A stretch of DNA of 31,094 bases from Propionimicrobium sp963511305 (GTDB lineage: Bacteria > Actinomycetota > Actinomycetes > Propionibacteriales > Propionibacteriaceae): assembly GCA_963511305.1 (NCBI GenBank), contig CAUPIJ010000023.1, positions 1 to 31,094 of the forward strand. Direction: 5' to 3'. The notes under the pieces were generated by a model that had not been told where the DNA came from, ran no database searches, and saw nothing but the letters and a program-made list of their open reading frames with translations. Position numbers and translations under genes: made by a program. The stretch's first letter is position 1; each line of letters begins with the position of its first letter. Shown piece after piece: positions 1-9,353 of the stretch.

Positions 1-70
1 TGACGACCGCGAAATCTCCGTCACCGGCCCCACCCGCGGAACCAGTCTCGGGGTTTTCTACATTAAGCAT
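1..70 (-). CDS. N-terminal fragment of an unidentified gene running off the left edge
   Basis: An ATG at 70-68 on the minus strand opens 23 codons that stay open to the window edge, beginning MLNVENPETG and then rich in Gly, Ala and Asp. A Shine-Dalgarno-like GGGAG lies 4 nt before the ATG, which is why I call it a real start and not chance. The fragment is too short and too low in complexity to assign to a family. It is oriented like crgA and lies about 250 bp downstream of it. In relatives this area often carries a peptidyl-prolyl isomerase or rhomboid gene, but nothing here supports either. Confidence 0.45.
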   Translation of the reverse strand, partial: MLNVENPETGSAGGAGDGDFAVV

Positions 71-148
71 GTCGCTCCCGGTTTTTAGATACAGTTTCTC
101 GCGACGCGCGAAATCTCGAACTTTCAGTCTGTGCAACCAGCGCAAAAG

Positions 149-163
149 ACTGTTAGAAACAGT
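149..163. repeat. Short perfect dyad in the crgA downstream region
   Basis: ACTGTT and AACAGT form a perfect 6-bp inverted repeat around a central AGA. It lies about 80 bp upstream of the start of the left-edge gene, so it could be an operator for that gene. The rest of 71-320 is AT-richer than the flanking genes and shows no convincing ORF or RNA gene. Confidence 0.35.
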
Positions 164-320
164 AGCAGATATGAGCCAAACAGAAAATTAAAAACCGTTA
201 AGTTGCGAAAATATCCGGCTAAGGCAAACGGCGCTAAAGGGCCTTAACGCGTTGAGTTAATCTGGGCACAACGAAGAGCCGTCATAAGGGCGTCGCTAAA
301 ATAGCTGATTTAGCTTCCGG

Positions 321-668
321 CTACTTCCACATGGTGGAGACGCCGAACGCGGCGGCGATCAGGCCCAGGCCGACGACGAAATTCAAGTTGCCCATGGCTG
401 CCATGAAGCCGATCTTGCTGCCTGCGATGTAGAAAACCACCAGCCACAGGACGCCCAGTAGGCCGAGCGGAACAAAAACGTAAGGAACCCAGTCGCGGTG
501 AGCCACCTGCTTGCGGTGCGCCTTGTGTTTCTCCTCGAGAGCCGCCAGTTGTTCACGCTTCTTTGCTGCCTTGGCAGGGTTGCCCGAACGCTCGGCGCGA
601 CGCTTCGCGCGCGCGGTTTCCTCAGAGCGGTCGGACTTCTTCTCGGGTTCTGCTTGATTGTCACTCAC
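321..668 (-). CDS. crgA: Cell division protein CrgA
   Basis: CrgA is a small actinobacterial membrane protein of the divisome that binds FtsZ and peptidoglycan synthases and coordinates septation. This 115-aa product has a long charged N-terminal region (residues 1-60, Lys/Arg/Glu-rich) and two membrane segments (about 63-85 and 93-112), ending in the family-typical short tail after a Met-Trp-Lys. The aromatic start of the first helix (W-V-P-Y-V-F-V-P) and the conserved Gly-rich second helix match the family. The N-terminal region is longer than in mycobacterial CrgA, which is nearer 90 aa. The start is GTG at 668. No Shine-Dalgarno precedes it, but a CATAAT hexamer lies 7 nt upstream, suggesting a leaderless mRNA. 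It is divergent from the DUF881 gene, the same arrangement as next to pknB in mycobacteria. Confidence 0.93.
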   Translation of the reverse strand: MSDNQAEPEKKSDRSEETARAKRRAERSGNPAKAAKKREQLAALEEKHKAHRKQVAHRDWVPYVFVPLGLLGVLWLVVFYIAGSKIGFMAAMGNLNFVVGLGLIAAAFGVSTMWK

Positions 669-675
669 CCGGTTA

Positions 676-703
676 ATTATGCCGTCTTAGTCTGTGAAAG
701 CAA
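676..703 (-). promoter_or_regulatory. Putative leaderless promoter of crgA
   Basis: On the minus strand, TTGCTT (703-698) and CATAAT (681-676) are separated by 16 nt. The -10-like hexamer ends 7 nt before the GTG, which would place the transcription start at or next to the start codon. Confidence 0.5.
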
Positions 704-710
704 CATCCGA

Positions 711-736
711 TTGCACGATTCGCTCAAGCAGATAAT
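711..736 (+). promoter_or_regulatory. Putative leaderless promoter of the DUF881 gene
   Basis: GATAAT at 731-736 ends 8 nt before the GTG at 745. TTGCAC at 711-716 is the nearest -35-like sequence, but the spacing is only 14 nt, so the -35 element is doubtful. There is no Shine-Dalgarno before the GTG. Confidence 0.45.
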
Positions 737-744
737 CTTTAGGT

Positions 745-1413
745 GTGAAGTACTCGCGTCCCCTGATCACGGCCACGGTCTGTGCGCTCGCCGGGTTGAT
801 GTTCACCGTTGCCGCGCTCAGTGTGCGCGGGGGAGAGCTACGCCCCGACCGAACTTCCAACCTGACGCAGATGGCGATGGAACGCGAGGCAGACAATAAG
901 CGTCTCACCGAGCAGCTCTCGCAGCTTCGCGGCGAAGTAGCTGCGATGACGGAGCAGTCGGGCGAGCAGGTCTCCATCGACGGGTTGCGCGCAGTCGAAG
1001 CCGCCTCGGGAATGACCGCGTTGCGAGGACCCGCCCTGAAGGTAACGCTCACCGACGCGCCCCTGGACATCAAACCAGAGGGCGTCGACCCAGACATGCT
1101 CGTGGTTCACCAGCAGGACATCCAGGTGGTGGTCAACGCGCTGTGGCGCGCCGGAGCCGAGGCCATGACGCTGCAGGGCGAGCGGGTGATCACAACCACC
1201 GCAATTAAATGCGTCGGCAATACCGTCGTGTTGCACGGCACGCCCTATGCTCCGCCCTATGAAATAGTTGCCATCGGCGACCCGGTAGCCCTGGAACAGG
1301 GGCTAGCGGACGACAAGGGCACCCAGATCTATCGGCAGTACGCCCAGGCCTATCAGTTGGGTTATTCGCAGCAGAGGATAGGTGACTACGAAGCCCCCGG
1401 CTTCGGCAGCTAG
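745..1413 (+). CDS. DUF881 (YlxW/YlxX-like) membrane-anchored protein
   Basis: This 222-aa protein has an N-terminal membrane anchor or uncleaved signal (about residues 7-27), a heptad-like charged coiled coil (about 40-75) and a conserved extracytoplasmic DUF881 domain (about 85-210). Recognisable family features are G-P-A-L-K-V-T-L-T-D, the D-I-Q-V-V-V-N-A-L-W-R-A-G-A-E-A block and the Y-x-P-P-Y-x-I-x-A-I-G-D stretch. The molecular role is unknown; family members sit beside crgA and the pknB operon or in division clusters, which suggests an envelope or division role. The GTG start fits leaderless expression. The last codons and the stop lie inside a 25-bp tandem repeat, so the C-terminal Gly-Phe-Gly-Ser tail is encoded by repeat DNA. 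Confidence 0.85.
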   Translation: MKYSRPLITATVCALAGLMFTVAALSVRGGELRPDRTSNLTQMAMEREADNKRLTEQLSQLRGEVAAMTEQSGEQVSIDGLRAVEAASGMTALRGPALKVTLTDAPLDIKPEGVDPDMLVVHQQDIQVVVNALWRAGAEAMTLQGERVITTTAIKCVGNTVVLHGTPYAPPYEIVAIGDPVALEQGLADDKGTQIYRQYAQAYQLGYSQQRIGDYEAPGFGS

Positions 1414-1460
1414 CCTCGCCCGTTCCTTCGGCAGCTAGCCTCGCCCGTTCCTTCGGCAGC
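1401..1460. repeat. 25-bp tandem repeat (2.4 copies) spanning the DUF881 stop codon
   Basis: The unit at 1401-1425 is repeated without mismatch at 1426-1450, and a third partial copy covers 1451-1460. Each full unit contains the TAG that acts as the stop in the first copy, so slippage would not alter the protein length. The repeat abuts the hairpin at 1461-1486, and the CCGTTC within each unit can also pair with GAACGG of that hairpin. Confidence 0.9.
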
Positions 1461-1486
1461 CCGAACGGCTAGCGTTGGCCGTTCGG
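1461..1486. terminator. Hairpin between convergent DUF881 gene and pknB
   Basis: CCGAACGGC (1461-1469) pairs perfectly with GCCGTTCGG (1478-1486) around an 8-nt loop. It lies between two convergent genes and is probably a bidirectional terminator, though neither strand has a clear U tract after the stem. Confidence 0.6.
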
Positions 1487-1499
1487 GCGCTGTCAGTGG

Positions 1500-3299
<1,800 letters not shown>

Positions 3300-3363
3300 C
3301 GTGTTCCTCCTTGCCGCAGCGGGCGATCAAAATCCGGTTTACTCATATTACTGGTAAGAAATA

Positions 3364-4767
3364 TCAACGCATTGCCTCCAATACCCTGCGGGCAGTTGGC
3401 GCGGCCTGTTCCGCGGTGTCGTTCTTCAGAAAGACCGCGATCGCGACGTGGCTCTCTTCCATGTAGCCCGTGAACCAGGTCGAGCGGTTATCACCGTTCT
3501 CGGCCGTGCCTGTCTTGCCACCCACGGTCGCTCCAGAAACTTTAGCGCCGCCACCGATGCCGCCCTCGACCACGAACCGCATCATTTGTTGAAGCTGTTT
3601 TGCGTTCGCCGGTGTCATCGCCTTGCTCAACTCGGTTGGCTTATTGCGGCGAAGAATCCGCTGATTGCTGTCTCGTAGTTCCTTGACCAGATACGGCTGC
3701 ATAGCTTTGCCGTCGTTTGCGATGGCGGCCGAAACCAGCGCCATCTGCAGCGGAGTAGCACGAACGTTGTATTGGCCGATGCCGCTCAGCGCGAGCGACG
3801 CCTGATCCATGTCGGAAGGATAGACGCTGGAAGCCGAGTCGAAGTCCTTGGCGATTTTCGTTCCGAAGCCGAACTTTTCAGCCTGCTCGGCGATTTTCTG
3901 CTCGCCAAGATCCAGGGTGATGTTTGCGAACGACGTGTTGCAGCTCATGCCCAGCGCGTATTCAAGCGTCTGCTCGCCATCACCGCAAGCCGCAACCGCG
4001 TTGGGCAGCATGTGAGTTGATCCTGGCAGCTGCAGCTGAGCCGGCGTAGCGATCTTCCGATCCGGGGTATAGCCATCGGCCAGAGCGGCAGCACTGACGA
4101 CGAGCTTGAATGTCGAGGCCGGCGGGTAGATCTCCTGGCTAGCGCGGTTCTTCATCGGCTGCGACGGATCCGCGTTCAACTGCTCCCAGGCCGCGGTGAC
4201 AGCCTCAAGATCTACGCCGGCTAGGGCGGATGGATCGTAGCTCGGAGTAGAAACCAGCGCCTTCACCTCGCCGGTGGTGTAGTCGAGCGCAACCACGGCA
4301 CCCTCGCGGCCGGCCAGCGCGTCCCAGGCGGCCTGCTGGGCGGTGGGGTCAATCGTTGTGACGACGTTGCCGCCCTGCGGAGTGCGGCCAGAAAGCGTGT
4401 CGATAACGCGTCCCACGAACTGCGAGTCAGATTTGCCGATGAGGATATCGTTTTGGGTCTTTTCCAAGCCGCTCGCGCCGTAGTTGTACGAGAAAAATCC
4501 AGTGACGGGAGCGTAAAGCGGGCCGTTGGCGTAAATCCGCTGGTTCAGGAAGGGCCGCACGCCCGTGTACTCGTTGCCCGCGATAGGCACGTTTCCGGCG
4601 ACGATGTCGCCTCGGTGGGCGCCGAATTGCTCGTCTCTAACCCGGGAGTTTCGTTGGTCGGAATTCAGCTCGTCGGAACGCAGCAGATAGCCGGCGCTCA
4701 CGTTAGCCAGCAGCGCGAAAAACATTACGGCCAATGCGATGGCTAACACGCGTAGCGACTTGTTCAT
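3364..4767 (-). CDS. pbpA: Class B penicillin-binding protein PbpA (transpeptidase)
   Basis: PbpA cross-links peptidoglycan and partners with the SEDS glycosyltransferase encoded just upstream. The 467-aa protein has a short cytoplasmic N-terminus, one membrane anchor (about residues 7-28), a small pedestal region and a transpeptidase domain (about 150-465). The three active-site motifs are visible: S218-T-F-K221 with the nucleophile Ser218, S275-C-N277, and K418-T-G420. The length and the short non-catalytic domain fit actinobacterial PbpA. The ATG at 4767 has GGGAGG upstream and lies 16 bp after the rodA stop, consistent with one transcript. It could equally be named FtsI-like by homology, but the operon position favours PbpA. 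Confidence 0.96.
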   Translation of the reverse strand: MNKSLRVLAIALAVMFFALLANVSAGYLLRSDELNSDQRNSRVRDEQFGAHRGDIVAGNVPIAGNEYTGVRPFLNQRIYANGPLYAPVTGFFSYNYGASGLEKTQNDILIGKSDSQFVGRVIDTLSGRTPQGGNVVTTIDPTAQQAAWDALAGREGAVVALDYTTGEVKALVSTPSYDPSALAGVDLEAVTAAWEQLNADPSQPMKNRASQEIYPPASTFKLVVSAAALADGYTPDRKIATPAQLQLPGSTHMLPNAVAACGDGEQTLEYALGMSCNTSFANITLDLGEQKIAEQAEKFGFGTKIAKDFDSASSVYPSDMDQASLALSGIGQYNVRATPLQMALVSAAIANDGKAMQPYLVKELRDSNQRILRRNKPTELSKAMTPANAKQLQQMMRFVVEGGIGGGAKVSGATVGGKTGTAENGDNRSTWFTGYMEESHVAIAVFLKNDTAEQAAPTARRVLEAMR

Positions 4768-4783
4768 GAATTCCTCCCCTCGC

Positions 4784-6154
4784 TCACTTAGATTCCGAGA
4801 CGTTGATGACCTGGGTGCTGTCGTCGGCGAAATCAGCCATCACAGGTTCGACTATCTCCTGCCTTGGCCTGCGCGCCTCGTGGCTGATCACCATGATGAT
4901 AGCGATGATCGCCCAGTTGCAAACCAGCGAACTGCCGCCCTGAGAGACGAACGGCGTAGTCAAACCGGTAAGCGGCAGCAGTCGGGTGACGCCGCCGATA
5001 ATCGCGAAGGTCTGCAGCCCAAAGACGAAGCTGAAGCCAGCGGCAAGCAGCTTTCCGAAGTTGTCGGTCATGGCCAGCGCGGTCTTCAGGCCGCGGCTGA
5101 TCAACAGCGCGTAAAGCACGATCAACGCGATCAGGCCAACCAGCCCGAGCTCCTCACCGACCGCAGCCGAGATGAAGTCGCTGCTGGCAACCGGAATCAG
5201 CTGTGGGCGTCCCAGCCCCCAGCCCCTGCCGAACAGGCCACCCCAGGCGATGCCATACTGTGCCTGAATCACCTGGTAGTTGACGTCGAAGTTGCTGAAC
5301 GGGTCTAGCCAGCTAGAAATTCGGGTCTGGACGTGCGAGAGCTGCGAAACAACGAGCGCCGCCAGCACAAACAGGCCGCCAGAAATCACCAGCCAGCGCA
5401 CCTGACTGGTGGCCACGTAGAGCATCATGATGAACAGGCCGAAGAACAGCAGAGAGGTGCCGAGATCGTTCTCAAAGACCAGCACCACAAGGGCGGTCAG
5501 CCACATGACCAAAATCGGCAGCAGGTCACGCAGCCTGGGAAGCTGCAGCTTGCCGATCTTGGGGCCGGCCATCGTCAACAGATCGCGGTGTTCGACTAGA
5601 TAGGACGCGAAAGAAATCGCGAGCAAAATCTTGGCGACCTCGGCTGGCTGGAACGAGTATCCCGCGACCTCGATCCAGATTCGTGAACCGAACTTTGCGC
5701 TACCCAAGCCGGGCACTAGCGGCAGCATCAGCATGACCATGCCGACTAGGAAGAGCACATATGGAATGCCGTCTAGGATACGGTAATCGCGCATCAGGCC
5801 TAGTATGAGCCCGAAAAGAGCCACCCCAAGCACCGTCCAGATCAGCTGGTTCAGCGCCCCCGAGGTTTCCAAACTTAGGTCTAGTCGGTGGATCATGGCC
5901 AGCCCCAGACCGTTCAGCGCCAGCGCGACCGGCAGGATCACCGGGTTTGCGAACGAGATGAACACCCTAACCAGCAGGTGCGCTACCAGGCAGAGCCCGA
6001 GCCAGCCGACGCAGATCAACATCAGTTGATTCGTGATCTGGGCATCGCGGTTGTAGTGGGTCAGCAGTAGGCCGCCGATGCCGAACAGGGCGGCTAGGAT
6101 CACGCCGAACAGCTCGACGTTCCGGCGCTTGCGATAGACAACTGTTTCGCTCAT
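4784..6154 (-). CDS. rodA: SEDS-family peptidoglycan glycosyltransferase RodA/FtsW
   Basis: This is a multi-pass membrane glycosyltransferase that polymerises lipid II into glycan strands with its PBP partner. About 456 aa with roughly 12 membrane segments. SEDS hallmarks are visible: the G-S-R-I-W loop after the mid-protein helices, Q-P-A-E-V-A-K, F-E-N-D-L-G-T-S-L-L with the conserved acidic residue, the Y-Q-V-I-Q-A-Q-Y-G-I-A block, the G-R-G-W-G-L-G loop, and P-L-T-G-L-T-T-P-F-V-S-Q-G-G-S-S near the C-terminus. Two ATGs are possible. The one at 6160 abuts the GGAGGA, whereas the one at 6154 is 7 nt from GGAGG and makes a 4-bp ATGA overlap with the pstP stop, so I choose 6154. The C-terminal tail is short and acidic. 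Confidence 0.95.
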   Translation of the reverse strand: MSETVVYRKRRNVELFGVILAALFGIGGLLLTHYNRDAQITNQLMLICVGWLGLCLVAHLLVRVFISFANPVILPVALALNGLGLAMIHRLDLSLETSGALNQLIWTVLGVALFGLILGLMRDYRILDGIPYVLFLVGMVMLMLPLVPGLGSAKFGSRIWIEVAGYSFQPAEVAKILLAISFASYLVEHRDLLTMAGPKIGKLQLPRLRDLLPILVMWLTALVVLVFENDLGTSLLFFGLFIMMLYVATSQVRWLVISGGLFVLAALVVSQLSHVQTRISSWLDPFSNFDVNYQVIQAQYGIAWGGLFGRGWGLGRPQLIPVASSDFISAAVGEELGLVGLIALIVLYALLISRGLKTALAMTDNFGKLLAAGFSFVFGLQTFAIIGGVTRLLPLTGLTTPFVSQGGSSLVCNWAIIAIIMVISHEARRPRQEIVEPVMADFADDSTQVINVSESK

Positions 6155-7566
6155 CGACATTCCTCCGGCAGCTCAGGGGCAGCGGAGGCGCTTGCCGACG
6201 AATTAGCTGAGGACGACGCGCTCGCCGAGGGAGAAGTAACTGACTCGGGGTCGCGGCCGTCCAGCTGCACACGGCACTTCTTAGCGAGTTCGGTTAATTC
6301 GTTTAGCTGAGCGGAGGCGTCCTGCTTCGAATACTCCCGCAAATCGCCGCTCTCGACCTGGCTGCGTCGGTAGCTTGGCAGGAACTTAACCTCTTCGGGG
6401 CTAGTCTCGACCAGCTTGCCGAAATCGCGGCCAAATAGTTCCAGATCCACGCCGTTGTACATGCCGATGTGGCCGTCCTCGGTAGCTGCGATGTAGTAAT
6501 TCTTGGTGACGTAATCCTTGCCCAACAGATACGTGCCGGTGCCCGCAATCAGCAGCAAAACCAGCGCGGCGATGATCCAAGGCAGCCAGCGGCGCTTCTT
6601 CATGCGGAGCTGCGGTCGGTAGCGAATCTTTTCGAAAGCGTCCGGATCGATGATGCCCTCGGGCACGTTGACGTCCGCGGGCACCCCCTCCAGCTCGGGC
6701 GGCGGTGGTAGCGGAATCGCCGGTAGCGTGCCGGTGGGTTCGCGGAGTTCTATCTTTGGGATCTGTACCGAAGCAGCGGCGCCCAAGGTCATCGCCGAGC
6801 GGCGATCGAGCTTGTCATCCTGCTCGACCACGTCAGCGATCACGAGCGTGATGTTGTCAGTGCCGCCGCCGCGATAGGCGGCAGAGGTGAGCTCGCGGAG
6901 CGCCTTAGACAGGTTCTTGGTGCGGATCAGGCTGTCGAGCTCTTTGGCGTTCATCATGCCGGACAGGCCGTCTGAACAGAACAGCAGCCGGTCGCCGAGC
7001 TTAAGGTCGATAACCTTGAAATCTGGCTCGTGGATTGGCTGACCGTTCAGAACCTTCAGCAGCAGTGAGCGGTGCGGATGCGTAGTGGCGTCCTCGGGGC
7101 TGATCTTGCCCTCATCAACCAGAGATTGCACCCAGGAGTGGTCATGGGTGATCTGAACCAGCACGCCGTCGCGAAGCAGATAGCCGCGCGAATCCCCGAT
7201 GTGCGCGATGCCCAACCGCTCACCGTCGAAATATCCGCCGCAGACGGTCGTGCCCATGCCCTCGAGTTGCCTATCCTGCAGCACGAGTTCGGCGAGGTTT
7301 TCGTTGGCCTGAGCTAGGGCGTTGCGAAGCGTGTCCAGAATCTCCTCGCCGGCTAGCGGATTGCCCTCTGCCGCGCGCTCGGCGGCCTTCTGGTCGACCT
7401 CGCGCAGCTGACTGATCACCACAGCGGACGCGAGATCGCCGGCCGCAGCGCCACCCATACCGTCCGCCACCATCAGCATGGACGGTGAGCAGAAAGCGGA
7501 ATCCTGGTTGTTGTCGCGGACTAGACCGATTTCGGAATGGGCGACGAAGTCAAGGCTGAGGGTCAT
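6151..7566 (-). CDS. pstP: PP2C-family Ser/Thr phosphatase PstP
   Basis: PstP is a metal-dependent phosphatase that reverses PknB phosphorylation. The 471-aa protein has a cytoplasmic PP2C domain at about residues 1-240. Its motifs are R-D-N-N-Q-D (17-22), V-A-D-G-M-G-G with metal-binding Asp35-Gly36, G-D-S-R, S-D-G-L-S and the G-G-G-T-D-N-I-T block near 235. A proline-rich linker leads to a basic patch and one membrane helix (about 330-350), followed by an extracellular region of about 115 aa ending in a Ser/Ala-rich stretch. The ATG at 7566 has GGAGG 11 nt upstream, inside the end of fhaB; the gap to fhaB is 6 bp. The operon context with rodA and pbpA matches other actinobacteria. Confidence 0.96.
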   Translation of the reverse strand: MTLSLDFVAHSEIGLVRDNNQDSAFCSPSMLMVADGMGGAAAGDLASAVVISQLREVDQKAAERAAEGNPLAGEEILDTLRNALAQANENLAELVLQDRQLEGMGTTVCGGYFDGERLGIAHIGDSRGYLLRDGVLVQITHDHSWVQSLVDEGKISPEDATTHPHRSLLLKVLNGQPIHEPDFKVIDLKLGDRLLFCSDGLSGMMNAKELDSLIRTKNLSKALRELTSAAYRGGGTDNITLVIADVVEQDDKLDRRSAMTLGAAASVQIPKIELREPTGTLPAIPLPPPPELEGVPADVNVPEGIIDPDAFEKIRYRPQLRMKKRRWLPWIIAALVLLLIAGTGTYLLGKDYVTKNYYIAATEDGHIGMYNGVDLELFGRDFGKLVETSPEEVKFLPSYRRSQVESGDLREYSKQDASAQLNELTELAKKCRVQLDGRDPESVTSPSASASSSANSSASASAAPELPEECR

Positions 7567-7572
7567 TCGAAA

Positions 7573-8091
7573 CTAGGCCTCCAAAGCTAGGTGCGTGCGG
7601 CCGATTCGGATGCTGTCTTCAGTCGAAACGATGGTGGGTTGGACGATCTGTTGGCCGTTCACGTAGGTGCCATTGGTGGATTTGAGGTCTTCGATGACCC
7701 AGACCCCGTCGTGGTCGTAGACGCGGGCGTGCCTGCTGGAGGCGTAGTCGTCCATTATGTCGATGGTGGCGTTGTTGGAGCGGCCGAGTAGCACGGCGCC
7801 CGTCATCGGCAGCGGGGCCCAGACGCCGGCGTTCGGGCCGTCCGAAACCACAATCCGAGTGGCCCGACCCTGCTTAGCGTTCTGCTTCGCCTTTCGACGC
7901 TCCTCACGACGCCTGCGGCGCTCCGCACGCTTGCTCGTGCGCTCGGCAGCCGCGGATTCGCTGGCCAGCTCCTCCTCGGAGATCTTCCGGCCGAACATAT
8001 CTCCCTTGATTACCTGGGCAACGTAGAAGATGAAGATCCAGAGGAGCGCCAGGAAGCCGATCTTCAGCGCGACTAATGCAATAGTGCTCAT
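7573..8091 (-). CDS. fhaB: FHA-domain membrane protein FhaB (FipA-like)
   Basis: This is a 172-aa protein that reads phosphothreonine on PknB targets or partners and, in mycobacteria, links to FtsZ/FtsQ during stress. It has an N-terminal membrane helix (about residues 5-27), a highly basic Arg/Lys/Glu helix (about 45-78) and a C-terminal FHA domain (about 85-170). The phosphopeptide-binding residues are seen in G-R-S-N, S-S-R-H-A-R and the S-T-N-G-T-Y-V-N-G loop. The start at 8091 has GGAG 9 nt upstream. It lies 3 bp after fhaA and 6 bp before pstP, a tightly packed operon. Confidence 0.95.
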   Translation of the reverse strand: MSTIALVALKIGFLALLWIFIFYVAQVIKGDMFGRKISEEELASESAAAERTSKRAERRRRREERRKAKQNAKQGRATRIVVSDGPNAGVWAPLPMTGAVLLGRSNNATIDIMDDYASSRHARVYDHDGVWVIEDLKSTNGTYVNGQQIVQPTIVSTEDSIRIGRTHLALEA

Positions 8092-8094
8092 TGG

Positions 8095-8811
8095 CTACGC
8101 TCCTAGCGGGGAGTGCACCAGCATTCGCGTCTTGCCGATCTCGATTCTCGAGCCGTCGCCCAATTCGGTTTTCTTGACGCGCTCGCTGTTGACGATTATC
8201 CCGTTCGTAGAGTTCAGATCCTCGATGGTAATGACCATGCCGCTCTGCGGGTCCTCCTCGCAGTTGATTCTGGCGTGCAACCGGGAGATGCCCGGATCGT
8301 TGATGCGCAGATCCGCCTCCGAGCCGCGGCCGATGGTGAAGCCGGGGGGCGTCAGCGGGTGACGCACGCCATTGACCTCGAGCACCAGCGGAGCCCTGTG
8401 CAGCGAAGTCTCCGAGGCCGGGCCGTCGCTCTCGGCGACCGTCGCCACCGACTGAGACTTGACGTTGAACTGACCGACCGAGAGGTTCTCGTCGCACTCG
8501 TAGTCGATCTTGATGGGCCCATTAAAGACGTATGAGTTCTCGCCGGCGTGTCTGCGCAACTCCGGAACGATCTCGTCGTTGATCGCCCGCGCGATCGGGG
8601 CCAACTCGTCGTAGTCATGAGAAGAGAGATAGACGGTGAAGTCGTTCGGCACCAGACGGCGGTCGCGGCTGAGTAGCTTTGCCTCGGCGTCCAACTCTTT
8701 GCGAAGCCGGGTGGCGATCTCGATTGGTTCGACGTCGCCCCGCACGGTACGAGAGAAGATGGTGTTGACCGCATTCTCGAGCTTTCGCTCAACTCCACGT
8801 AACCAAGCCAT
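8095..8811 (-). CDS. fhaA: FhaA: DUF3662 plus FHA domain protein
   Basis: FhaA binds phosphorylated partners (in mycobacteria the MviN pseudokinase and PknB) and regulates peptidoglycan synthesis. The frame is open further upstream to 8877, but the ATG at 8811 has GGAGG 8 nt before it and gives the family N-terminus (M-A-W-L-R-G-V-E-R-K-L), so I place the start there: 238 aa. Residues about 1-120 form the DUF3662 domain; about 145-235 form the FHA domain with F-T-I-G-R-G-S, S-R-L-H-A-R and N-S-T-N-G. The mycobacterial protein is about 527 aa because of a long disordered linker; that linker is almost absent here. It is the first gene of the operon, separated from trxA by a terminator. Confidence 0.94.
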   Translation of the reverse strand: MAWLRGVERKLENAVNTIFSRTVRGDVEPIEIATRLRKELDAEAKLLSRDRRLVPNDFTVYLSSHDYDELAPIARAINDEIVPELRRHAGENSYVFNGPIKIDYECDENLSVGQFNVKSQSVATVAESDGPASETSLHRAPLVLEVNGVRHPLTPPGFTIGRGSEADLRINDPGISRLHARINCEEDPQSGMVITIEDLNSTNGIIVNSERVKKTELGDGSRIEIGKTRMLVHSPLGA

Positions 8812-8910
8812 CGCTCTCACCTCCAAAAAATATGAGTTGTTCATGAATCTTAGTCGCAAAAGGCCCGATAGCCACACTCAGCGACGCGAAAAGGGTGTTT
8901 TTGGAGGCAA

Positions 8911-8936
8911 CTAGCCCGGCCAACTGGCCGGGCTAG
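8911..8936 (-). terminator. Strong hairpin downstream of trxA
   Basis: CTAGCCCGGCCA (8911-8922) and TGGCCGGGCTAG (8925-8936) are perfect inverted arms of 12 bp. The stem begins 15 bp after the trxA stop and insulates trxA from the fhaA operon. Read on the minus strand, the tract after the stem is only weakly T-rich, so termination efficiency is uncertain. Confidence 0.75.
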
Positions 8937-8951
8937 CTTTAAAAAATGGTC

Positions 8952-9353
8952 TTAATCGTTCTGATTAGCGGTTTGAGCAGCGTGAGCCGCCTGGGCTGCT
9001 GCTTCCGCTGCCTGCTTGCGGACGTCCTCCATGTCCAGTTCGCGAACCTGCTTGACCAGGTCTTCTAACGCGGCCGCGGGGATCGCGCCCGAGTGGCTGA
9101 AGACGGGGATCTGTTCGCGGAAGATCATCAGCGTCGGGATCGAGGTGATGCCGGCAACCGCGGCCAACTCCTGCTCTTCCTCGGTGTTGACCTTGCCAAA
9201 GAGGATGTCGTCGTGGTTGTTGCTGACCTCTTCATAGATAGGGGCGAACTGACGGCACGGGCCACACCACGGGGCCCAGAAATCAATGATCGCGATATCG
9301 CTGCCCGAAAGCTTCTGTTCTAAGTTTTCGCCGGTTAGCTCTACGGTTGCCAT
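8952..9353 (-). CDS. trxA: Thioredoxin
   Basis: A 133-aa thioredoxin that reduces protein disulfides, recharged by thioredoxin reductase. The active site W-A-P-W-C-G-P-C is present with Cys30 and Cys33, and the cis-proline motif appears as I-T-S-I-P-T-L-M-I-F. After the compact fold ends at about residue 105, the protein carries a 28-residue Ala/Gln/Glu-rich helical tail (Q-A-A-E-A-A-A-Q-A-A-H) that plain thioredoxins lack. The start at 9353 has AAGGAG 5 nt upstream. It appears monocistronic, with a terminator immediately after. Confidence 0.96.
   Translation of the reverse strand: MATVELTGENLEQKLSGSDIAIIDFWAPWCGPCRQFAPIYEEVSNNHDDILFGKVNTEEEQELAAVAGITSIPTLMIFREQIPVFSHSGAIPAAALEDLVKQVRELDMEDVRKQAAEAAAQAAHAAQTANQND

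Noticed and set aside
3300..3363. A separate promoter for pknB in the 64-bp gap after pbpA
   Set aside because: TTGATA and TAATAT are present but only 11 nt apart; no properly spaced pair was found, so read-through from the operon is the simpler view.
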